Below are positions 14,960 to 24,134 of a stretch of 64,000 bases of DNA, piece after piece. The stretch's first letter is position 1. Every line of letters begins with the position of its first letter. The position numbers and the translations under genes are program-made. The stretch comes from Methylocystis suflitae (GTDB lineage: Bacteria > Pseudomonadota > Alphaproteobacteria > Rhizobiales > Beijerinckiaceae). Where the stretch lies: positions 1 to 64,000 of the forward strand of contig NZ_JAMRYX010000236.1 of NCBI RefSeq assembly GCF_024448135.1, in the 5' to 3' direction. The notes below the pieces were generated by a model that was given only the letters and a program-made list of their open reading frames with translations, was not told the DNA's origin and did no database searches.

Positions 14960-17322
14960 CGGGTCTTCTTTCGCTCAGCGTGGAAGATCGGTAGCCAGCG
15001 AGTTGGATCATCGCCGACCTCTCCGCGGATGCGGTCGAGGAGTTCGACGGTTTCGGTGCGGCCAGAGAGCACGGCGAGCTCGTCGTCGAAGCCGGTCAAA
15101 TCGAGCTTCGCCACCACGGAATTGTGCCCCTGCTTGACGAGGAAGCGCCGACTCTCGGGGGCGAGCTCCTCTCTGACCAGGCGAAACTCGGCGTCAGTCA
15201 GATGGAAGCCGTCGACATAGTCGGCTTTCGTCCCGCGCGAATTCGGGAGAAAAATTTGCGTCGGGCATTGCTCGACGATGGTATGGGCGATGGGCGAAGC
15301 AAGGGCGTCGCGCGGCGACTGGGTGCCGAACACCATAACGCCGTTCTGCTTGCGGATCGTTTTCAGCTTGTTGTTGGCGAGATCGCGAAAGGCGTCGTCG
15401 CCGAGCGCTTTCCAGAACTCGTCGATGTCGATGATGAGACGGCGGCCGTCGATGAGCCGCTCGACGCGATGGAAGAGATACATCATCAGCGGCGTCCGCA
15501 CGGTCGGATGATCGAGAAGCTCGGTCATGTCGAACCCGATGGCACGGGAATTGAGGCCGATCTCGTCCTCATCGCCGTCGAGCACCCAGCCGAGCGCGCC
15601 GCCCCGCTGCCAGCGCTCCAACCTTGCGCCGACGCCTTCCGGATCCTGCTGGCCGAGAAACGCCCGCAACGCGCCGAGCGAGCGCTCTTGCGGCCGCAGG
15701 CGGGCAAGAGCCCGCAACCCCGAATCGATCCGCTCTTCTTCGGCGACCGTCAGCGGCCGGTTTTCGGGCGTGACCAGCTTGCGGATCAACTGGCCGAGGA
15801 AAGAAAGATTGGCCGGCGTCAGCTCCAAGGCTTTGAGCGGCGCGCAGCCGGTCGGAACGCCGTTGCGCAGCGTCAGATACGTTCCGCCAGCGGCGCGCAC
15901 GAAAATCTCGGCGCCACGATCCTTGTCGAAGAAGACGTAAGAAGCCCCCAGCCGCTCGGCCTGCGCCAGCAGAAAATTCTGCACAACCGTCTTGCCCGAT
16001 CCTGAGGGGCCGCAGATGAAAGTGTTGCCGAGGTCGCCGTGATGGAAGGAAAAATAATAGGGCGAGCCGGAGGCGATCTCGAGCATGGCGACCGCCGATC
16101 CCCAATGGTTTCCATCCGGCTTGCCGGTTGGATAGGTGTGGAAGGGGGAGAACGCCGCGAAATTGCGTGAGGTGATGGCGCCGGACCGGGCGCGGTATTT
16201 GAAAAGGCCGGGGAGCTGCGCCCAATAGGCCGCCTCTAACCCCAAATCTTCGCGCGCTGCGACCGCGCCCGCGTCGGCGAGCGCCCGCCGCGCCAGGCTC
16301 ATGTGATCCCCAAGCTGCCGCGGCGTCTCAGCGTAGACGAGCGCCGAAAGATGATGATCGCCGAGCGCGAAGCGGTTCGATTCGAGATCGTCGAGGGCGT
16401 CGCTCAATTCTTCGATTTGCGAGGCCGCGGGATCGCGCGCAGAAACCAGCTGGTTCTGCTTACGCGTCAGCACCGTCTTGGCGTCGGCCTTTGACAGGAA
16501 GGCGAAGGATTGCGTCAGGACGAGTTCGAACGGAAGGGAGAGCAGGCCATTCAGGAGCCCGGGCTTGGTTGAAGCCGGATATTCCTTGATCCCGAACATG
16601 CCGGCGAAGCGCGAATCGCCGCTGCGGCGGATTTCGAGGGCTTCGCGCCCGAAAATGACCCGGTTCGTATAGAGCGCCGACCCGATCGGCCCCTGCGGCA
16701 AGGGCGTTGGCAGCCATTCGCCGGAGGCGAGCGCGTGGAGGAACTCCATCGGCTCGGAAAAGACGAGCGCCTTACGCGCCACTAATCCCAAAGGGCGGGC
16801 TCCATAGCGTTCGAGCGCCGCCACGATGTCGCGCGCGGCGTCGCCGAGCCGCTTCAAGGCCTCAGTGTCGACTTCGGCTGCGATGCGAACCGCGCGGCCG
16901 AGCCGTTTGAAGAAGTCGGCGGCGGCGTCAGTTGTAGCGCGTCCTGGATGCCAGACGAGCGTGAGGTAAAGATCGTTACGAAAGAGCCGTTCGCTTTGCA
17001 GCCGTTCGCGATAACAGGCGTCTAGCGCCGCGGCGAAGGGCGAACGGAATTGCCCTTCGGGGTAATCCATCGAGCGCCGACGCACGAGATGCGTCCACAG
17101 CGCCAGCTGTTCGTCGGCGAGATTGCGCAGCGTCAGATTGAGCTTGGCGTGGAGATCGTTGAGATCAGCGGTCGCGGCGGTCTCAAACGAAACCCCGTCG
17201 AGGCGGATAACCGTGATCAATGCGCGCGTCGAGAGGCTGATAACCGTCTGGTTCACGTGCCGCACGAACGGCAGATAGACGTCGGGTTCGAGCTCGCGCG
17301 CTTTGATCACCGCCTTACGCAT
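14956..17322 (-). CDS. virB4: VirB4-type secretion ATPase (788 aa)
   Basis: This is the large inner-membrane-associated ATPase required for pilus assembly and transfer. The CagE/TrbE/VirB4 N-terminal domain is followed by Walker A FICGPSGSGKTVVQNFLL at about 433-450. The Walker B region is RRLIIDIDEFWKALGDDAF, and the downstream conserved piece is GVMVFGTQSPRDALASPI. Its length is normal for the family. The ATG at 17322 overlaps the virB3 end by eight bases. Confidence 0.94.
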   Translation of the reverse strand: MRKAVIKARELEPDVYLPFVRHVNQTVISLSTRALITVIRLDGVSFETAATADLNDLHAKLNLTLRNLADEQLALWTHLVRRRSMDYPEGQFRSPFAAALDACYRERLQSERLFRNDLYLTLVWHPGRATTDAAADFFKRLGRAVRIAAEVDTEALKRLGDAARDIVAALERYGARPLGLVARKALVFSEPMEFLHALASGEWLPTPLPQGPIGSALYTNRVIFGREALEIRRSGDSRFAGMFGIKEYPASTKPGLLNGLLSLPFELVLTQSFAFLSKADAKTVLTRKQNQLVSARDPAASQIEELSDALDDLESNRFALGDHHLSALVYAETPRQLGDHMSLARRALADAGAVAAREDLGLEAAYWAQLPGLFKYRARSGAITSRNFAAFSPFHTYPTGKPDGNHWGSAVAMLEIASGSPYYFSFHHGDLGNTFICGPSGSGKTVVQNFLLAQAERLGASYVFFDKDRGAEIFVRAAGGTYLTLRNGVPTGCAPLKALELTPANLSFLGQLIRKLVTPENRPLTVAEEERIDSGLRALARLRPQERSLGALRAFLGQQDPEGVGARLERWQRGGALGWVLDGDEDEIGLNSRAIGFDMTELLDHPTVRTPLMMYLFHRVERLIDGRRLIIDIDEFWKALGDDAFRDLANNKLKTIRKQNGVMVFGTQSPRDALASPIAHTIVEQCPTQIFLPNSRGTKADYVDGFHLTDAEFRLVREELAPESRRFLVKQGHNSVVAKLDLTGFDDELAVLSGRTETVELLDRIRGEVGDDPTRWLPIFHAERKKTR

Positions 17323-17656
17323 GAGCGAAGTCCTTCGCTCGATAGGGCTTCACGAGCCGCAGCGGCGTGCAGGATGAGCCGCCCCAGAACAATGCATTGC
17401 GCATCCGCCCACGCGTCTCGAGCCAGGCAAGAAGAATGCGGAACATGTTGGGATCATGCCGGCAGATGATCCGATTAACGCCGTGGATCGGGAGCGCGAC
17501 GAGGCCGTAAAGGATGCTCCCGGCGGCGAGGAAGAGGATGCAGGAGAAAATCATATTGAAGGCCATAGCCTCCATGGTGACCCCTGCGATCATCGCCGGG
17601 CGCGTGCAGGCGAGAAACAACGTGTCCTCGCTCAGGCGGAGCGGCTCCATCATCAA
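17315..17656 (-). CDS. virB3: VirB3-type inner-membrane protein (113 aa)
   Basis: This is a short membrane protein with the VirB3 start RLSEDTLFLACTRPAMIAGVT and a hydrophobic hairpin (MIFSCILFLAAGSILYGLVALPI). The HDPNMFRILLAWLETRGRM segment is conserved in VirB3/TrbD. It is placed between virB2 and virB4 with overlaps at both ends. Confidence 0.9.
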   Translation of the reverse strand: MMMEPLRLSEDTLFLACTRPAMIAGVTMEAMAFNMIFSCILFLAAGSILYGLVALPIHGVNRIICRHDPNMFRILLAWLETRGRMRNALFWGGSSCTPLRLVKPYRAKDFAHA

Positions 17657-17946
17657 TGACCGCCAGTCAGCGTCGACACCACTTCTGAGGCGCCGAAGAC
17701 GATGGCGACGCCGAGCACCACGTAAGCAGCCTTGCGCAAATCGAGGTGGCCGAACATCCAGGCGACGCCGACAATGATCACGGCAAGAGTCGCCAAGAGA
17801 CGCGCGACATTGCCGGTCAGCAGGGTAACGATGTTTTGCAGCACGCCCTCGATGTTTGCTGATTGCGCGAATGCCGGCTCGACGAGGCCGATGCTGATAA
17901 TGAGGCCCATGCAGAGAAGCGCGGAGGATTTGCGAAAAGAAGACAT
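17653..17946 (-). CDS. virB2: VirB2-type major pilin (97 aa)
   Basis: This is the pilin precursor. It has a long signal peptide ending in FAQS (about residues 1-28) and two hydrophobic helices (LLTGNVARLLATLAVIIVGVAWMFG and AYVVLGVAIVFGASEVVSTL). The short polar loop HLDLRKA separates them, the VirB2/TrbC plan. Confidence 0.9.
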   Translation of the reverse strand: MSSFRKSSALLCMGLIISIGLVEPAFAQSANIEGVLQNIVTLLTGNVARLLATLAVIIVGVAWMFGHLDLRKAAYVVLGVAIVFGASEVVSTLTGGH

Positions 17947-18019
17947 TAGAGACTCCCGATTGGGCTCGCGGCGAATGGGTCGCGTGTTGTTAAACCGAAC
18001 GAAACGAGAGGGCGCTCAT

Positions 18020-18589
18020 TCAGCGCTCATAGACAAAAAGCGAAGCGCCGCGGCCGGAGCGATACACGTCGAGAGTTGTTGGACGCTGCTCGACGGGCGA
18101 AATGTTCGCCGAGGAACGTTCCGCTGCGGATCCGCCTACGTGCGGGCCTGCCTGTGGACGCGCCGCAATCTCAGGGGCCGCGCGCAATTCTTTTTCGACA
18201 AGACTCGCGACGACGGACGCCGCGGCTTTTTCGGGATCGCCCACCCTTGTGCGCGCTGCCTCGAGTCGCGCTTGGTACAATGCGTGAAGGCCGGCGACAT
18301 GCTTGCAAGCGTCGAAGCTTGCAGAAATCGTCAGTCCAGCCTGTTTCCTTTCTTCGGGACCGAGTTGAGCGAGACCGATTCGCACGTTTTGTCCGGCGAC
18401 TGTCGCTTCGCTCGCCAGTTGAACGCCTTCCTCGAGACTGGTCGCCTGAACGGAGATCGGCTTCCTTCCGTCGATCGTGATCAAGAGCGGTTCGAAAGCG
18501 CTCGTTTGGCGCACGATCGCCGTCAACGGCTTGATGGCCGCTCCCGGCGCGCAACGTTCAAGGAGAGCAGCGAAAGTGGCAGGATCCAT
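18020..18589 (-). CDS. VirB1-like protein lacking the catalytic glutamate (189 aa)
   Basis: Position upstream of virB2 and the order of segments (LLERCAPGAAIKPLTAIVR, then IGLAQLGPEERKQAGLTISASFDACKHVAG) match VirB1 lytic transglycosylases. In those the first segment continues VES with the catalytic Glu, and the second reads GLGQIN. Here the first reads IVRQTSAFEP, so the Glu is replaced by Thr, and the second is GLAQLG. The protein also seems to lack a signal peptide when started at 18589 (MDPATFAALL). It may be an inactive structural relative. The homology itself is a judgement from motif spacing and should be checked. Confidence 0.6.
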   Translation of the reverse strand: MDPATFAALLERCAPGAAIKPLTAIVRQTSAFEPLLITIDGRKPISVQATSLEEGVQLASEATVAGQNVRIGLAQLGPEERKQAGLTISASFDACKHVAGLHALYQARLEAARTRVGDPEKAAASVVASLVEKELRAAPEIAARPQAGPHVGGSAAERSSANISPVEQRPTTLDVYRSGRGASLFVYER

Positions 18590-18969
18590 GTCCGGGGTCC
18601 TCTTTGAAAGCGTCAGTCGAGATTGCGGAGCATTTGGCTTTTTCAAATCAGGCGATGAGCTGCCATTTCGCGACTGCGCGCTCGACGAGCGTGCATCGCA
18701 AGCGTCCACTTATAAGTGTGAGGATCTAGCAAGGACGCGAGCGCGATCAGTTTCATTTCCGAATCGTCTCCAGCTGCGGAGTTGAGGCGCGCGAGCAATG
18801 CAGCAGGAGGACTCTGTATGGAACCTGCCACTTTAGACAGGGCGGCTGTGGGTAAATGCTCAGCTCCCGCCCAAAAGTCGCCCCATCAGGACAATAGATG
18901 GCCTGGTATCTATCTCGCTCGTCTCTCGAGGGGCAAAAAATCTAGCATTTGTGTGCGGTTGGAGGCCAA
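18590..18969 (+). promoter_or_regulatory. Divergent intergenic region between the virB operon and the luxR-type gene
   Basis: No convincing gene is seen; a 62-codon minus-strand frame (18643-18831) has no recognisable features. The region contains a perfect 12-bp palindrome CACTTATAAGTG at 18707-18718. Promoters for the leftward virB operon and the rightward luxR-type gene must lie here. The palindrome could be a regulator site, but there is no direct evidence. Confidence 0.4.
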
Positions 18970-19698
18970 ATGAAAAAGGCTAAAAGAGCATTCCATGAGT
19001 TCATCGACGCCGTGTACATTGCGAACACGAGGGAGGAATTCCAACGCGTCGGAGAGCGCGCTGCGTGTGCGCTAGGGTTTGAATGGTTCGCCTATTTCGA
19101 AGGAGGTAATGGCGACCTCACTCTCGTCACGTCGTATCCAAAGAACTGGGTGGATCGCTATTACGACGAACAATATCAAAACATTGATCCCGTCCTCCGT
19201 CAGGCGCGCATTATTGGTCCGGCATTTCCGTGGGATGCGAGTGACATGGCAGCGACGCGATCAATGAAAGAACATCATTTCCTCGATGAAGCGCTTAGTT
19301 TCAACATCAGAGCAGGAGTGACCGTCCCTATTGCTGCAGGCTACGGCCGCTTCGGCGCCTTCACGTTTGCGGCCGACGACCACAGTCCCGCGCTCGATCG
19401 TCTCACGGAGAACTCAAAAGATCTGCTGCAGATGATGGGCGTCAGTTACCATGCTCACGTAAAAGCCAGAATGTCGGATCCGTTGGAGCTCGATGGTGAC
19501 AACGTCGTGCTAACGTTTAGAGAACGGCAATGCCTCGGATGGGCGTCGTTGGGAAAGACGATGCAAGAGATGGCGACGATTTTGCGCGTTACGCCGCGCG
19601 TGGTGAAGTTTCATCTCGATAATGGTCGGCGGAAGCTCGGCGCATCAACGTTGCCTCACGCCGTCGCCCTTGCCCTTCGCCGGGAATTGCTGCCGTAG
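18970..19698 (+). CDS. LuxR-type quorum-sensing regulator, solo (242 aa)
   Basis: An N-terminal autoinducer-binding domain precedes a C-terminal LuxR HTH (LTFRERQCLGWASLGKTMQEMATILRVTPRVVKFHLDNGRRKLG). Residues that line the acyl-homoserine-lactone pocket in TraR/LuxR can be aligned: Trp and Tyr in NWVDRYYDEQY, Asp in NIDPVL, Trp in FPWDAS and Gly in RAGVTVPI. The ATG at 18970 has GGAGG five bases upstream. No luxI-type synthase is seen in the window, so it may sense a chromosomal or foreign signal. Its position facing the virB operon suggests control of transfer, as TraR does in Agrobacterium (inference). Confidence 0.88.
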   Translation: MKKAKRAFHEFIDAVYIANTREEFQRVGERAACALGFEWFAYFEGGNGDLTLVTSYPKNWVDRYYDEQYQNIDPVLRQARIIGPAFPWDASDMAATRSMKEHHFLDEALSFNIRAGVTVPIAAGYGRFGAFTFAADDHSPALDRLTENSKDLLQMMGVSYHAHVKARMSDPLELDGDNVVLTFRERQCLGWASLGKTMQEMATILRVTPRVVKFHLDNGRRKLGASTLPHAVALALRRELLP

Positions 19699-20085
19699 GA
19701 GATTTCACCGCTTACCGATTTCATGACTGCCGATTTGCAATCCCGCATGCGATGATCGGGATTTTCTTCGGGGTCACCGATGTTCTCCTTCCTGAATCCT
19801 GATTTGGACCTATTGCAAGGTGGTTGCGAGGGGAGGACCTTTCGCATCGCCAAACGGAGCGCGAGCCAGGGCCCGGGCTTGCCCTGGCGCGACGAGCGCG
19901 ATAGCATTTTAGCTTCATGGCTGGCGCTGAGGTTAGCCCTCAGCCTCGCGCGCGACGACAACCCGACCAGCCATTCTTCTGGACGCCGTCACGGGTTCTT
20001 CTCAACCGCCCTCGCGGGGCGACCCGCGCCCAATCAGCGCAAATGCGCCACGTCGCAATGCTTCTTTATCTAACTGCGTCCGGTC
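19699..20085. other. Non-coding gap between luxR-type gene and topoisomerase VI
   Basis: No gene is recognised on either strand. A GC-rich stem GCCAGGG / CCCTGGC lies around 19865-19888 and could terminate one or both convergent transcripts, but it has no T-tract. Confidence 0.4.
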
Positions 20086-21222
20086 TCACGGCAGAAAAGC
20101 GCTCTCGTCGGCGAGCTTCCGCGGCAGATATTGGTCGATAACGTAATTGAGGCCCCATTTGGCCAGCGCTTGCTGCTCGGCGCGTACCCCCATCTTAAGC
20201 AATTGCTCGACGGCGGCGATCCACGCAGGATTAGCCTTGATGAACGGGTCGTTTTGCAGCGCGTCTCGCGCGCGTTTAACGTCGGTCGCTGTAAGGGGGT
20301 GGGTCGCGTCCTCAAGGCCAAAGTCGAGAATGTCTTGGGGCGTGACGCCTAAGAAGCGCGCCTGCGGCACACACAGGAAGCGATTGACGTGAGCGGCGTT
20401 GCCTGAACCTACCTTGAGCGTGCGGTAAATATTGGTGAACCCATAAGGGTCGCAGTCCACAAAGCAGTAGACAGGCAAATCCTGCGTGTCGGAAAGAAGG
20501 CGAATGAACCGCCGAGTCGCGCGGGTCGGCACGCCGCCCATTTCAACGATGATGCATTTCGCGGTTTCCCAGAAACGGTGATTGTTGAGGCGTTGAAACA
20601 TGCCGCCGGTTTCAATGGCGAGCACGAAACGCGCATCAGTCCTGAAGCTCAAGTGCTCGGCCGAACGCGGAATACTATAGGCGCCGCTCCCGAGATTGGC
20701 GCAGTCGATCTCAATGGATCGTCCAGTCGCGGAATCTTTGTCGATGACGGTGAGCCGGCCGGCGACTGAGCCGCCATGCGACTCGGGGTAGAAGCGTAAT
20801 TGCTCGCGTGAAAGGCCATGCATCGACGCCATGGCTTCGATGTCGTCCATAATGGCGTCAGACTCGGCTTGTTCGTCGAATCGGCAGTCCCCCCAGTTCT
20901 TGCTGATGTAATAGGCTTCGCGCTTCGTGGCGAAATCATTGCTCTCGACCATGGCGCGGGAAGTCGCCATCAGGCGTAGCGTTTGCGCGAAAGATCGGGC
21001 GGTGTTCACCGTCAACGTGCGCAGCTTGTGTGCGCCGCACAGCTCCAAATAGCCTTTCATTTCATCATAGGTCACATTGTCGAGGCCGCGGGCGGGGAGC
21101 TTGATGCTAGGCAAGACTCCAGTGTCGATGTCTTTGCGGACCTCGCGCGCGATCGATTCAATCAAGGTGATCGTTTCTTTATCCTGATCGCTGGGCGTCT
21201 TGACGGAGCTGGCGTTCTTCAT
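20086..21222 (-). CDS. top6A: DNA topoisomerase VI subunit A (Spo11-like, 378 aa)
   Basis: This is the DNA-cleaving subunit of a type IIB topoisomerase. The catalytic winged-helix segment reads TKREAYYISKNWGDCRFDEQ, with Tyr105 as the likely nucleophile. The Toprim domain shows Glu204 in AIETGGMF and the metal-binding DxD as Asp256/Asp258 in VDCDPYGFTNIYRTLKVGS. The match to archaeal Top6A is strong across the whole length, and the size is the archaeal norm. It overlaps top6B by four bases (ATGA), so A2B2 assembly from one transcript is expected. Bacterial topoisomerase VI is rare, and this points to horizontal transfer. Confidence 0.92.
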   Translation of the reverse strand: MKNASSVKTPSDQDKETITLIESIAREVRKDIDTGVLPSIKLPARGLDNVTYDEMKGYLELCGAHKLRTLTVNTARSFAQTLRLMATSRAMVESNDFATKREAYYISKNWGDCRFDEQAESDAIMDDIEAMASMHGLSREQLRFYPESHGGSVAGRLTVIDKDSATGRSIEIDCANLGSGAYSIPRSAEHLSFRTDARFVLAIETGGMFQRLNNHRFWETAKCIIVEMGGVPTRATRRFIRLLSDTQDLPVYCFVDCDPYGFTNIYRTLKVGSGNAAHVNRFLCVPQARFLGVTPQDILDFGLEDATHPLTATDVKRARDALQNDPFIKANPAWIAAVEQLLKMGVRAEQQALAKWGLNYVIDQYLPRKLADESAFLP

Positions 21223-22904
21223 GGTTTTGACCTTCGGGTCGTGCGGCTCGTGTGGAGGACGTCATCAAGCATGTTCACGGTAGAATCCCGTTCATCGTCG
21301 CTCAGCGCCAAAATGTCCTGCAGGGCGGCGCCAATATGCGGCAGATACCTTTCAATGTGGGCCCGTCTGTCATATTCCTGACGAAGGTGAAGCTCGCGGC
21401 GCAGGTAATGCGCGAGTCGACGCGCACATTGTTGCAGCCCTAATTTGATCTCCTTGAGAATTTCCGGATAGGGCTCGATCGCTTCCTTGGACTCGGAAGT
21501 GTAAGGAATCCAAACCGAGGCGACGTGGACCAAGATCGCCATTGGCGCAATCGGCAACGACCCCTTGGTCTGGTGGAGGCCATAGGTCCGCCAGTTCGTC
21601 TGAATTACGGCCTTGGTGATGGCGCAACTTGACTGCTGGTAGAGGAGCGGCGTCCGATTCGCAAAACGCAAAAGACGAACAGGCTCGTCCTTTGGCGCGA
21701 TCAGCTGTTCGACCGTGCTGGCATGTTGCGCTTTTTGTTTGCGTCGCATATGGCCGCCGGCGTCGACTTCAATGTCGGGCTCGCCGGGACGGCCAAACGC
21801 CATTCCGACTTCCACTTGGAACGGGTTGCCGCGATAGGCTGCGGCGGGCCGCGTGGCAGTTGTGTAAAAATCCGCCGCCAATTCCTTGCGTAAGCCTTCG
21901 AGAAGTTGCGGTTCGCCGATTGGGACAATGCAGTCCGTCCGCGGGGCCAAGACGCGTGTTTTTTGGATGGCGCGATGCAATGCCGCGGCCTGCGCGTGGG
22001 CGATGTGAGCTGGGTAAGAGCGATCGGTCAGCGGCTTGCCGGCGCGCTTGATAATCTCGATCGCCGTCTTTTTACCCACGCATGAAAACTCATCGACGAG
22101 AAACCGCATTAAGGACCGACTCGTTGTGTTGCTCAACATTTGGATGAGCCGACCAAGCTCGACGCTGTGCGGATGCGGTTTGATTTCTTTTGGTCGAGGG
22201 GGAAGGGTATCGGCGCAGCGAAGAAATTGGGTTTCTTTCCCATGGGGGTCAACGTATGTGATCGACACATGCGGATTGGCGATGGCCGTCTGCTTCAAAT
22301 AGACTTCAACCGAATGCGGCCCCGTTTGATGGTGGCCCTCCATCTCCATCTCGACCCGCGTTCCGTGCGGGCAGTCCCACTCGACGCGTCTCTTCTTATG
22401 GATGTCCGGCCGGTTATTGGCCGTATCGATCGATACGTAAAGCTCCGAAGCCAGTTCATCGCCTTCGGTGCGGCTGATGATGTGCAGCGGCTTACCCACG
22501 GTCAGCTGCCCATACATTCCCGCGGCCGAGATTCCCATTCCCTGTTGACCGCGCGACTGGCTCAGTTTGTGGAATTTCGATCCGTAAAGCAGTTTGCCAA
22601 AGATGCGCGCGATTTGGCTCTCGACAATGCCAGGGCCGTTATCCTCGACCACGACTCGCGCTTTCCCCAAACGATCGCGCACGTGCACAACAATTTCGGG
22701 CAACACCCCCGCCTCCTCGCAAGCGTCGAGGGCGTTATCCACGGCCTCTTTAACGGCGGTGACCAAGGCCTTGGCGGGCGTGTCGAATCCAAGCAGGTGA
22801 CGGTTCTTGAGGAAGAACTCTGAAACGGAAATTTCGCGCTGCCGACTCGCCAATTCAATGGCGGTGGGGACCCTGGTTTGCTTGTCAGACGAGATTTGCG
22901 CCAT
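21219..22904 (-). CDS. top6B: DNA topoisomerase VI subunit B (GHKL ATPase, 561 aa)
   Basis: This is the ATP-binding clamp subunit. The Bergerat fold is visible in order: VKEAVDNALDACEEAG (Asn57), VEDNGPGI (Asp88) and GQQGMGIS. An H2TH segment follows (LMRFLVDEFSCVGKKTAIEI). The transducer domain with the switch region reads TNWRTYGLHQTKGSLPIAP and SVWIPYTSESKEAI. All motifs required for ATP hydrolysis are present. The ATG at 22904 (MAQISSDKQT) is chosen; the frame extends to a GTG at 23003 without homology. The gene is separate from subunit A, unlike the fused topoisomerase VIII of some plasmids. Confidence 0.92.
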   Translation of the reverse strand: MAQISSDKQTRVPTAIELASRQREISVSEFFLKNRHLLGFDTPAKALVTAVKEAVDNALDACEEAGVLPEIVVHVRDRLGKARVVVEDNGPGIVESQIARIFGKLLYGSKFHKLSQSRGQQGMGISAAGMYGQLTVGKPLHIISRTEGDELASELYVSIDTANNRPDIHKKRRVEWDCPHGTRVEMEMEGHHQTGPHSVEVYLKQTAIANPHVSITYVDPHGKETQFLRCADTLPPRPKEIKPHPHSVELGRLIQMLSNTTSRSLMRFLVDEFSCVGKKTAIEIIKRAGKPLTDRSYPAHIAHAQAAALHRAIQKTRVLAPRTDCIVPIGEPQLLEGLRKELAADFYTTATRPAAAYRGNPFQVEVGMAFGRPGEPDIEVDAGGHMRRKQKAQHASTVEQLIAPKDEPVRLLRFANRTPLLYQQSSCAITKAVIQTNWRTYGLHQTKGSLPIAPMAILVHVASVWIPYTSESKEAIEPYPEILKEIKLGLQQCARRLAHYLRRELHLRQEYDRRAHIERYLPHIGAALQDILALSDDERDSTVNMLDDVLHTSRTTRRSKP

Positions 22905-23131
22905 CCGTCGCCGCGTCGATTGCCGTGCCCTTATCAGGTGCTCGGTTGGAGTCTTGCTGGCGGGCTCCCTGACCGCGCCCGTCTTTATGTAACATATATG
23001 CACTTGGAGCTTTGCATTAGCGTCGCCAGCGCTTGACCTATTTCCGAAGCCTCCCGTAAGTCCTTTAAAGGGAAGAAGCCCGTAAAGGGACGAGCGAGAG
23101 CTCTTCCGGCGGCTCGGGTGAGGCGGAGGCG

Positions 23132-23963
23132 ATGGCCGAACAGGCTGCGAGGGCCGAAGCAGCCAAGCGTTACCTGGCTCACGGCTGGTCGATTTTGCCG
23201 CTGCGGCCGCGCGATAAGCGACCGCTCATCCCCTTGGGCGCATCTGCAGATCCGACGACCTTCGAGGGAGGACGTCGCCGAATGGTTCCGGCGATGGCCG
23301 GACGCCAATATCGGAGTCGTCAGCGGCGAGATTTCAAATCTGATTGTCCTCGATGTCGATCCGAAGCACGGAAGCGACGCGGCGCTCGAACGATTGGAGC
23401 GCACATACGGTCCGGTTCCCGCGACGGTGGAAGCGACAAGTGGCGGCGGCGGCCGTCACCTCTATTTCGCTCACCCGGGAGGCCTCGTCAGGAATCGCGC
23501 TGGCTTGGCGCAGGGAATCGATTTGCGCGGCGACGGCGGTTACATCGTCGCCCCGCCGTCCATTCACCCGAGCGGCGCTTTTTACGAATGGGCTCCGGGA
23601 CGCAACCCCGACGAGATCGCGCTGGCGCCTCTGTCGCGCTGGCTGATCGCGCCAATGCAGGGGCTGCGCGTCGGACGTTCGCTTTCCGATTGGCGGCATC
23701 TCGTGAAAGAAGGGGTGGCGGAGGGTCAACGCAACTCGACGATTGCCTCGCTGACCGGCCATTTGCTCTGGCACAATGTCGACCCCGACGTCGCGCTCGA
23801 ATTATTGCTCGCCTGGAACCGCATGCGATGTCGCCCCCCGCTTGACGATGCGGAGGTTGCGGGGGTTGTGGCAAGTATCACAAAACTGCACGACGTTGAA
23901 AACGCGTTCGAACAGCAACGACTCGGCTCGGAGGAATTTAGGTCGTGGCCAAAGGCGCCATGA
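23132..23963 (+). pseudogene. Primase-polymerase (prim-pol) gene with a frameshift
   Basis: The start at 23132 (MAEQAARAEAAKRYLAHGW, preceded by AGGCGGAGG) gives SILPLRPRDKRPLIPLGA, the N-terminus of the bifunctional primase/polymerase domain. At about 23264-23270, in GAGGGAGG, one extra G breaks the frame. The other frame continues EDVAEWFRRWPDANIGVVSG, LIVLDVDPKHGSDAALERLE and GGGGRHLYFAHPGG, then a primase C-terminal-like region ending at 23963. Either this is a real inactivating insertion or a sequencing error. The gene is divergent from top6BA across about 230 bases, hinting at a replication module. Confidence 0.8.
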
Positions 23964-24134
23964 CGCGCCCACAAATCCGAACAGCGTGTTGCTCAACAGG
24001 AGCAGGTGATTGCATGGATCGGCCTCATACAACGAGGAGGGTCATGTTGCGCCCGTCCTCAAATCGCGCCTACCGCTCGGCGCTATTTCGCCGCCTGTTT
24101 AGGGCAGGCGCTATCTCAAGTCTGCTTGGTGCGC
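23964..24134. other. Short gap without recognised gene
   Basis: No start with a ribosome-binding site and no recognisable protein or RNA is seen here. It separates the prim-pol gene from the convergent thioredoxin-like gene. Confidence 0.4.

Noticed and set aside
18643-18831. 62-codon minus-strand frame upstream of the VirB1-like gene
   Set aside because: No recognisable domain or convincing ribosome-binding site; it overlaps the likely promoter region of the operon.
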